Source: Luteithermobacter gelatinilyticus (GTDB lineage: Bacteria; Pseudomonadota; Alphaproteobacteria; Sphingomonadales; Emcibacteraceae). Taken from it: a stretch of 64,000 bases of DNA. Positions 56,041-62,371 of the stretch are shown here, one piece after another (position 1 is the stretch's first letter; each line of letters begins with the position of its first letter). Made by a program: the position numbers and the translations under genes. The stretch covers positions 564,501 through 628,500 of the forward strand of contig NZ_CP040517.1 in assembly GCF_005849285.1 (NCBI RefSeq). The letters are read 5' to 3'. The notes beneath the pieces were generated by a model. The model was given only the letters and a program-made list of their open reading frames with translations. It searched no databases and was not told the DNA's origin.

Positions 56041-56685
56041 ATGAGACAGGCCACCAGACTGAAACAGACCCTTGAACGGCAAATTGTTACGGGCGAGATC
56101 CGCCCCGGCGAACGGCTGGAGGAACTGGATATTGCCCAGCGTTTCGGAGTATCCCGTACCCCGGTGCGGGAGGCGCTGATGATGCTGGAAGCCATAGGTC
56201 TGGTGGATCGTCGTCCTCGTCAGGGAGCAGTGGTTCGGGGGATGACCTTGAAAACCCTGGTGCAGATGCTGGAATATTTTGCGGCACTGGAAGGTTTTGC
56301 CGGACGGTTGGCGGCAAAACGTCTGAGGGATCCGGAAGCAGAAGGGTTAAGGGCCGCACAGGACGCCTGCCGCCAGGCCGCCGCCACTGGTGATGCGGAC
56401 GACTATTACAACCGTAACATCGCCTTCCATCGGGCGATTTATGCGGCAAGTTACAATCAGGTGCTGATAGATCAACTGGAACATTTTGGGCAGCGGCTGG
56501 AACCTTTCCTGCGCTCACAGCACCATCAGCCGGGATGGATTGAAAAATCCGTTGCTGAACATGACGGGATTGCCATGGCAATCCTTTCGGGGGATGGGGA
56601 AACGGCGGACCGGCTTTTGCGGCAGCATGTGAACTTTGACAGCCAGCTTTTTGCCGAATTTGCCTCGCAAGCTGCGGCGGGTTGA
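56041..56685 (+). CDS. GntR-family (FCD) transcription regulator
   Basis: A 214-residue regulator. A winged helix is followed by an all-helical FCD ligand domain: [39 protein letters not shown], then [15 protein letters not shown] and [15 protein letters not shown] with metal-type His. AAAAGGACAAAA precedes the ATG. Such proteins repress catabolic genes until an acid ligand binds. The TGTATACA boxes upstream of the TonB receptor are likely targets. Confidence 0.92.
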   Translation: MRQATRLKQTLERQIVTGEIRPGERLEELDIAQRFGVSRTPVREALMMLEAIGLVDRRPRQGAVVRGMTLKTLVQMLEYFAALEGFAGRLAAKRLRDPEAEGLRAAQDACRQAAATGDADDYYNRNIAFHRAIYAASYNQVLIDQLEHFGQRLEPFLRSQHHQPGWIEKSVAEHDGIAMAILSGDGETADRLLRQHVNFDSQLFAEFASQAAAG

Positions 56686-56783
56686 GCCGGATAAGGATCC
56701 ATCTGGGAACAGACTTTGGTATAATTGCCAAAAAGAGCCTATCCCGCCAAGATGAAATGATAAGGACCATACGGGAGGCCAGG

Positions 56784-58478
56784 ATGCAGAAACTGTCGAA
56801 AAGTTATGTGAACGGGGTGTCGGACACCCCTTTGAGGTATCAGACCATTGGAGAGGCGCTGGAAGAGGCCGTGGCCCGGTATGGGGACCGCGAAGCGCTG
56901 GTGGTGCGACATCAGGATATTCGCTGGACTTATGCGGAATTTGCCGAACAGGTGGAGGCTTTCGCCGCCGGGCTGGTGGCGCTGGGGCTTGAACCCGGGG
57001 AGCGGGTCGGGGTCTGGGCGCCCAATTGTGTGGAATGGGTGATCGCCCAATTCGCCACCGCTAGGGCGGGGCTTATTCAGGTGAACGTCAATCCGGCCTA
57101 TCGGCGGGCGGAACTGGACTACGCCCTGAACAAGGTGGGATGCCGGGCGTTGATCACGGCGGATCGTTTTAAGTCCAGCGATTATATTTCCATGCTGCGG
57201 GATCTGGCGCCAGAATTGGACCGTTGCGCGCCGGGAGCCTTGCGGTCTGAACGTCTGCCGGATCTGGAAATTGTGATCCGGCTGGGCCAAGAAAAAACCC
57301 ACGGATTTTATAACTTCTCTGACATTCCCGCTCTGGCCCGGGACAAGGATTTTGCCCGGCTCAAGGAAGTGCAGGCCGGTCTGTCGCCGGATGACGCCAT
57401 TAATATCCAGTTTACCAGCGGTACCACGGGGTCTCCCAAGGGGGCGACACTGACCCATTTCAATATTCTCAATAATGGGTTCTTCGTGGGACAAGCCATG
57501 AATTTCACCGAACAGGACCGGTTGTGCATTCCCGTGCCGCTCTATCACTGTTTCGGTATGGTCATGAGCAATCTGGCCTGTATCACCCACGGAGCCTGTA
57601 TGGTCTTTCCGGGTGACAGCTTTGACCCGCTGGCCACCCTCCAGACGGTGGAAGAGGAAAACTGCACGGCCTTGCAGGGGGTGCCGACCATGTTTATTGC
57701 CGAATTGGACCATCCGGAATTTGATCGGTTTGACCTCAGTAGCCTGCGGACCGGGATCATGGCGGGGGCGGCCTGTCCCATCGAGGTGATGAAAAAGGTT
57801 GTTTCCAAAATGCATATGGATGAGGTGACCATCGCCTATGGCATGACCGAAACCAGTCCGGTCAGCTTTCAGAGCAACCCTTCGGACAGTCTGGAAAAAA
57901 GGGTGTCCACAGTGGGTCGCATTCATCCCCATGTGGAGGTTAAAATTGTGGACGAGACCGGACGGGTTGTGCCGATAGGTGAGAAAGGCGAACTGTGCAC
58001 CCGGGGCTATTCGGTGATGAAAGGCTATTGGGGGGATGCGGAAAAGACCGCCGAAGCCATCGACGAAGCAGGCTGGATGCATACCGGCGATCTGGCAATT
58101 TTGGACGAAGACGGGTTTTGCAACATTGTCGGGCGGGTCAAGGATATGCTGATCCGCGGCGGGGAGAATATTTATCCGCGTGAAATCGAGGAATTTCTGT
58201 ACCGCTATGAAAAAATCATGGATGTGCAGGTCTTCGGTGTCCCGGATGAAAAATATGGCGAGGAAATCTGTGCCTGGATCCGCCTGCACGAGGGCTGTGA
58301 GGCCAGCGCCGAGGAAATCCGGGATTTTTGCCGGGGCGAGATTGCCCATTATAAGATTCCCCGCCATATCCGCTTTGTCACGGACTACCCTATGACGGTC
58401 ACCGGCAAGATCCAGAAATTCGTGATGCGGGAGCAGATGATCAAGGAACTGGGCCTGGAGGAGCAGGAAACCGCCTGA
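56784..58478 (+). CDS. AMP-dependent acyl-CoA ligase
   Basis: Activates a carboxylic acid to its CoA thioester; 564 residues. The AMP-binding motif is [19 protein letters not shown], followed by [17 protein letters not shown], the hinge [20 protein letters not shown] and the catalytic Lys in [10 protein letters not shown]. The group (ACSF2-like) takes medium-chain or aromatic acids. The ATG at 56784 follows GGGAGG; longer starts overlap the GntR gene. It probably activates the acid released by the amidase/amidohydrolase genes upstream. Confidence 0.92.
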   Translation: MQKLSKSYVNGVSDTPLRYQTIGEALEEAVARYGDREALVVRHQDIRWTYAEFAEQVEAFAAGLVALGLEPGERVGVWAPNCVEWVIAQFATARAGLIQVNVNPAYRRAELDYALNKVGCRALITADRFKSSDYISMLRDLAPELDRCAPGALRSERLPDLEIVIRLGQEKTHGFYNFSDIPALARDKDFARLKEVQAGLSPDDAINIQFTSGTTGSPKGATLTHFNILNNGFFVGQAMNFTEQDRLCIPVPLYHCFGMVMSNLACITHGACMVFPGDSFDPLATLQTVEEENCTALQGVPTMFIAELDHPEFDRFDLSSLRTGIMAGAACPIEVMKKVVSKMHMDEVTIAYGMTETSPVSFQSNPSDSLEKRVSTVGRIHPHVEVKIVDETGRVVPIGEKGELCTRGYSVMKGYWGDAEKTAEAIDEAGWMHTGDLAILDEDGFCNIVGRVKDMLIRGGENIYPREIEEFLYRYEKIMDVQVFGVPDEKYGEEICAWIRLHEGCEASAEEIRDFCRGEIAHYKIPRHIRFVTDYPMTVTGKIQKFVMREQMIKELGLEEQETA

Positions 58479-58611
58479 AATGGCCCCGCGTTCCATCACA
58501 CAGGCCTTTGGAACTTGTGATGACGTTGTTTTTTGTCATGGCAAGCGAGAGCGGCGCCATCCAATACACCGAAAACGGACTCCTGATTTCCCTTCCCGGT
58601 TTCCGCCGGAA

Positions 58612-59745
58612 TTATCCGGCGAGATCGCGGGCGATGATCATTTTCTGGATGTCCGAAGTGCCTTCGTAAATCTGGCAGACCCGTACGTCCCGGTAGATGC
58701 GTTCTACCGGGAAATCCTGCAAATAGCCATAGCCGCCGAGCGTCTGAATCGCGGCGGAACAGACCGCCTCTGCGGTCTCCGACGCAAACAGCTTCGCCAT
58801 GCAGGCCTCCTTGAGGCAGGGGCGGCCGGCCTCGCGCAACGCCGCCGCATGCAGCACCAGCTGGCGGGCGGCTTCGAGCCGGGTTTCCATCTCCGCAAGC
58901 CGGAAGCCGACGGCCTGATGGCCGATGATCGTTTTGCCAAACGCCGTGCGCTCATTGGCATACTGGATGGCGTGGTCCAGCGCCGCCCGGGCCATACCCA
59001 CTGACTGAGCGGCGATGCCAATGCGGCCCGCTTCCAGATTGGCAAGTGCCACCTTGTATCCTTCACCCACCCGGCCCAGGACCATATCGTCGCTGACCTG
59101 CATGTTGTCAAAATGCAAGGTGCAGGTATCAGATGCCTTCTGGCCGAGCTTCTTTTCCACGCTGGCGACAGTATATCCTGGCAGGTCGGTGGGTACGAGA
59201 AAGGCGGTGATGCCCTTCTTCCCGGCTTCCGGATCGGTGACGGCAAAAATAATGCAGGCCCCACCGATTTTGCCCGAGGTGATGAATTGTTTTGAGCCAT
59301 TGATCAGCCAGCCCTGACCGTTTTTCACCGCCCGGGTTTTCAGCATGCTGGCGTCGGAGCCGGCCTGCGGTTCGGTCAGACCGAAGGCGCCGATGATTTC
59401 GCCTTGGGCCAGGGGTTTCAGGAATCGTTCTTTCTGGGCGTCCGTGCCCTCCTTGAGGATGGCGGCGCAGACCGGGGCGTTGTTCACGCTCATCACAGTG
59501 CTGACGGCGCCGTCCCCGGCGGCAATCTCCATCAGCGCCAGGGCGTAGGACACATAATCAGCGCCCGCCCCGCCCCATTCTTCGGGGACGGTCATGCCCA
59601 TCAGACCTAATGCGCCCATCTGGCGCAGCACATCCAGGGGAATTTCTCCTGCCTTTTCCCATTCCGCGGCATGGGGGGCCAGTTCGTTTTGGGCAAAATC
59701 CCGGGCCATATCCCGGATCATGCGCTGTTCTTCGCTCAAAATCAT
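58612..59745 (-). CDS. Acyl-CoA dehydrogenase (short/branched-chain type)
   Basis: FAD enzyme that introduces the 2,3 double bond in acyl-CoA; 377 residues. Matches include AFGLTEPQAGSDASMLKTRA, the substrate-binding KQFITSGKIGGACIIFAVTD and the catalytic Glu in CQIYEGTSDIQKMIIA. The ATG at 59745 follows AAAGGAAG; the frame extends further upstream without a ribosome site. It converges with the acyl-CoA ligase and would be the next enzyme in that pathway. Its exact acyl group is unknown. Confidence 0.93.
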   Translation of the reverse strand: MILSEEQRMIRDMARDFAQNELAPHAAEWEKAGEIPLDVLRQMGALGLMGMTVPEEWGGAGADYVSYALALMEIAAGDGAVSTVMSVNNAPVCAAILKEGTDAQKERFLKPLAQGEIIGAFGLTEPQAGSDASMLKTRAVKNGQGWLINGSKQFITSGKIGGACIIFAVTDPEAGKKGITAFLVPTDLPGYTVASVEKKLGQKASDTCTLHFDNMQVSDDMVLGRVGEGYKVALANLEAGRIGIAAQSVGMARAALDHAIQYANERTAFGKTIIGHQAVGFRLAEMETRLEAARQLVLHAAALREAGRPCLKEACMAKLFASETAEAVCSAAIQTLGGYGYLQDFPVERIYRDVRVCQIYEGTSDIQKMIIARDLAG

Positions 59746-60091
59746 GGCTTGTCTTCCTTTGTCGGCGGTCCGTCGCGGGCCTTTTTCGGCACATAGGGTC
59801 CAGGGCAGGATGTCCCAGACATATGTTTCGGCCATGACGGTTTTCTGGCCTGTTTTTCTGGGGATGGGAAAGGCGAACTCCACCGATCACCCGCCCAACG
59901 TTACTCATCGGTAACACTATACCAGCTGCGGACTTTGGTCAAGGTTTCTGATCGGCGGAATAGGTGCTGTCAACCCCTCAGAATAAAGTCTGTCGATCGG
60001 GGGATGGCTTTTCATAATAAGGGACAGATCTCCTCTTATGACATTTCACTTCATGTGAATCGCGGGACTACAGCGGGACCACATATATGAT
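59746..60091. other. Intergenic region between acyl-CoA dehydrogenase and luxR-type gene
   Basis: A 346-bp divergent gap with no credible gene. A small dyad TTCAC-TTCAT-GTGAA (60045-60059) lies about 33 bp before the LuxR-type start, a possible self-regulation site. The LuxR gene has only a weak ribosome site. Confidence 0.4.
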
Positions 60092-60862
60092 ATGCCGATT
60101 TCTGAATTTATAGATCAAAGCCTGAAGGCCGTCACGATTTCTGAACTACTGTCTTTTTTCAGACAGGCGCTAGGCGAACTGGGATATCCCTATATCATGC
60201 TGGCCGCCTTGGGGGAAGGATGGCGGGATGCGGATATTTTTGCCCGGCAGGAGCGTTCCCTGCCGCCGCCTCTGCTGTGGAGCAGTTTTCCACGCCTTTG
60301 GCAGGATTATTATTACGGTCGTAACGCCCAGCATCATGACCCGGTGCTGTTGTACGGACCGAGGTGTGTCCGGCCGTTTTTCTGGCACGAATTGCCGGCA
60401 AAGTTTGCATTGACCCGACCGCAACAAACGATCCTCAGGGCGGCGGAAACCTACGGACTGCGCCAGGGTGTGGGGGTGCCTATTCATGGGCCGGGCCGTT
60501 CGGTTTTTCTGGTTTCTTGTGCCGGTAAAGGGGGGGAAGAAAAGGCGCAAGGGAGGAGCAGGGAGGCGCCGGAAGAGAGGGTGTTAAGTCGGCTGTATCT
60601 GCTGACGGTTCAGTTTCACCGGGTTTTGCGGATATTGCATCCGATCGAGCCGCCGCCGCAGCCGGTGCCTGATTTGACATCCCGGGAGCGGGAATGTCTG
60701 GAATGGATCGCGCGGGGCAAGTCCACATGGGGCATCGGGGTGGTGCTGGGCATCAGCGAACATACTGCCAAGTGCCATATCCGCAATGCCTTGCGCAAAC
60801 TCGCCGCGACCAACCGCACGGAAGGGGTGATCAAGGCCCTGCATCTTGGCCTGTTGGAGTAA
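60092..60862 (+). CDS. LuxR-type regulator with autoinducer-binding domain
   Basis: A 256-residue quorum-sensing-type regulator. In the N-terminal domain Trp70, Tyr74, Asp83 and Trp98 have the same spacing (4, 9, 15) as the ligand-pocket residues Trp57, Tyr61, Asp70 and Trp85 of TraR, and GLRQGVGVPIHGPG supplies the later conserved Gly. The C-terminal LuxR helix-turn-helix is DLTSRERECLEWIARGKST followed by VLGISEHTAKCHIRNALRKL. No luxI synthase is in this window, so it may be a solo receptor. It lies 115 bp upstream of the first lasso precursor and is a likely regulator of that cluster. Confidence 0.92.
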   Translation: MPISEFIDQSLKAVTISELLSFFRQALGELGYPYIMLAALGEGWRDADIFARQERSLPPPLLWSSFPRLWQDYYYGRNAQHHDPVLLYGPRCVRPFFWHELPAKFALTRPQQTILRAAETYGLRQGVGVPIHGPGRSVFLVSCAGKGGEEKAQGRSREAPEERVLSRLYLLTVQFHRVLRILHPIEPPPQPVPDLTSRERECLEWIARGKSTWGIGVVLGISEHTAKCHIRNALRKLAATNRTEGVIKALHLGLLE

Positions 60863-60880
60863 AGATATCAATTTAAAGTT

Positions 60881-60903
60881 GTTTATATATTATAAATATA
60901 TAC
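60881..60903. promoter_or_regulatory. AT-rich dyad upstream of the lasso precursors
   Basis: GTTTATATATTATAAATATA ending TAC is an imperfect 23-bp inverted repeat between the LuxR-type gene and the first precursor. It may be a regulator site or simply part of an AT-rich promoter. Confidence 0.35.
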
Positions 60904-60977
60904 TTGTGATTGATTTTAAGGGAGTGTTAAATTTAAATACCGGAGAAATTCGGCAACATTCTTAAAAGGAGAACAAT

Positions 60978-61094
60978 ATGCTTAAGAAAATCGGTGCGGT
61001 TTCAGAAGAAACAAGGGGCTTTGACGGCAATTACCTGGAAATTCCCGCCAACCCTACCAATCTGCGTCGGACACCTATGTCGTCAGATGATTAA
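60978..61094 (+). CDS. Lasso peptide precursor 1 (38 aa)
   Basis: Precursor of a ribosomally made lasso peptide. The leader is only 13 residues, MLKKIGAVSEETR, with Thr at -2 as required by this class and the ETR-G junction seen in astexin-type precursors. The core has 25 residues: ring segment GFDGNYLE, in which Gly1 would be joined to Glu8, then a tail IPANPTNLRRTP with a final MSSDD. The start is certain: AAGGAG lies six bases upstream and an in-frame TAA at 60963-60965 rules out a longer leader. The gene is too short for most ORF callers. Confidence 0.92.
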   Translation: MLKKIGAVSEETRGFDGNYLEIPANPTNLRRTPMSSDD

Positions 61095-61119
61095 AAATTC
61101 CACATCAAAGGAGAGAGCA

Positions 61120-61236
61120 ATGTTGAAAAAGCATGGGTTTGTTTCGAAGGAAACAAGGGGAATTGAAGGGAATTTCCTTGAAGTTCCCGCTAATCCGACC
61201 AATTTGCGCCGGACGCCTTTACCGCCGAACGATTAA
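61120..61236 (+). CDS. Lasso peptide precursor 2 (38 aa)
   Basis: Tandem paralogue of precursor 1, 26 bp further on. The leader is MLKKHGFVSKETR and the 25-residue core has the ring segment GIEGNFLE (Gly1 to Glu8), then VPANPTNLRRTP and a final LPPND. Gly1, Gly4, Asn5, Leu7, Glu8 and the whole PANPTNLRRTP stretch are shared with precursor 1, while positions 2, 3, 6, 9 and the last five vary. GGAG lies six bases upstream of the ATG. The frame is open further upstream, but the match to precursor 1 supports this start. Confidence 0.92.
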   Translation: MLKKHGFVSKETRGIEGNFLEVPANPTNLRRTPLPPND

Positions 61237-61254
61237 TCGGCGAAGCCCTCCTCG

Positions 61255-61281
61255 GCGTGCAGCAAATGCTGCACGCTGTTT
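61255..61281 (+). terminator. Hairpin terminator or attenuator after the lasso precursors
   Basis: A perfect 10-bp stem GCGTGCAGCA / TGCTGCACGC with a two-base loop (AA), followed by TGTTTTC. It would reduce transcription into the B and C genes so that the precursors are made in excess. Confidence 0.8.
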
Positions 61282-61288
61282 TCATGTT

Positions 61289-61584
61289 TAGAGTGAATTG
61301 TGAATAGGTTGACCCATTCTGCCGGGCCGGTCTGGTTCAGGAGCCAGGGGTTTGGCGCAGGCCATACTGGCGGTACGGCCCAGCCAAACCCCGCCGGAAC
61401 TGGACCAGATCGGCCCGGCCCTTCGGGTTGGCGGCTTGGGGCCGCTCACTTTGTCAGACGCCTGGGTCAGACGCCTGGGTCAGACGCCTGGCCCGATGCC
61501 CCGCATCGCCCGGCGCCGTCTTCCGCGTGAGGCGGGCCACAATCCGCCAACAGAATTGAGCCAACCTCTTCACAATTCACTCTA
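61289..61584. mobile_element. 296-bp MITE-like element with terminal inverted repeats
   Basis: The left end TAGAGTGAATTGTGAATAGG (then TTGACCCATTCTG) and the right end, read inward, TAGAGTGAATTGTGAAGAGG (then TTGGCTCAATTCTG) form inverted repeats of about 33 bp. The interior is GC-rich and has three 13-bp tandem units GTCAGACGCCTGG (61453-61491). It has no convincing gene. The ends are the same as the dispersed palindrome family. It separates the lasso precursors from the B gene. Confidence 0.8.
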
Positions 61585-61633
61585 GGCAACGTGGCTCCCT
61601 ATGACGGCTTTCAAGAGCCTGTGAGGTAACTGG

Positions 61634-62359
61634 ATGACAGGGTATCGTTTAAACAGGGATGTTTATATGTGTCAGGTAGACGGACATGCAATGTTTCTGA
61701 ACCTGCGCAACGACGAATATCTGTCCTTGCCGCCGGATCAGAGCCGGAAGCTCGCTATCTTCCTCAAGGGAGAATTATTACCTGCGGATGAAACGGGGGA
61801 TAATACCGTGCAGGCCCTGCTTGCCGAGATGCAGGAAGCCGGTCTGCTGACCCGTCATCCGAAGGAGGGAAAAATGATAGCGCCTATGGAAATGAATCTG
61901 GCCGGTCGGGACCTTGGGGGATATCGACCGGGGGAAGAACCCCGGGTAAGGGTGGGGCATGTAGTGCATTTTTTTAGGGCGGCGTTTATCTCCCTGTGCC
62001 GGTTACGATGGGAACCGCTGCATCGGACGGTTCACCGGTTGCGCAAGCATAAACATAAATGGCTTGGGTTGCGAGTTTTATCCTCCCCCGGCCCGCAAGA
62101 TTGCGAACTTGAACAAATTCGGGAGCTGGTGGAAATTTTTAATTTCCTGCAACCGCTGCTTTTCACGGGTCGGAATCGGTGCCTGTTTCAATCCCTGGCC
62201 CTGCTAGAGTTTCTGGCCGGTTACGGGATTTTTCCCGACTGGGTTTTCGGGGTCAAAATGAAACCTTTCGTTGCCCATTGCTGGCTGCAGACGCATGGGG
62301 TGGTTCTCAACGATACGGTGGATCATGTAAGCCTTTACACGCCCATCATGATCGTTTGA
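61634..62359 (+). CDS. Lasso peptide maturation protein B (RRE-transglutaminase-like fusion)
   Basis: A 241-residue protein combining the two B functions. The first 80 or so residues are a PqqD-like RRE domain that binds the leader (GHAMFLNLRNDEYLSLPPDQ ... AGLLTRHP). The rest is the B2 leader peptidase: catalytic Cys in RNRCLFQSLALLEFL, His in FVAHCWLQTHG and Asp in VLNDTVDHV, the Cys-His-Asp order of McjB. GAGGTAACTGG precedes the ATG. It is followed 12 bp later by the C gene. Confidence 0.92.
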   Translation: MTGYRLNRDVYMCQVDGHAMFLNLRNDEYLSLPPDQSRKLAIFLKGELLPADETGDNTVQALLAEMQEAGLLTRHPKEGKMIAPMEMNLAGRDLGGYRPGEEPRVRVGHVVHFFRAAFISLCRLRWEPLHRTVHRLRKHKHKWLGLRVLSSPGPQDCELEQIRELVEIFNFLQPLLFTGRNRCLFQSLALLEFLAGYGIFPDWVFGVKMKPFVAHCWLQTHGVVLNDTVDHVSLYTPIMIV

Positions 62360-62371
62360 AAGGGGGAATTC

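Noticed and set aside
60994-61236. 80-codon ORF covering both lasso precursors
   Set aside because: It reads precursor 1 out of frame; the two genes each have their own ribosome site and matching 38-residue products.
61300-61585. Small ORFs inside the 296-bp element
   Set aside because: They follow the inverted ends and tandem units, with no ribosome site and no protein-like composition.
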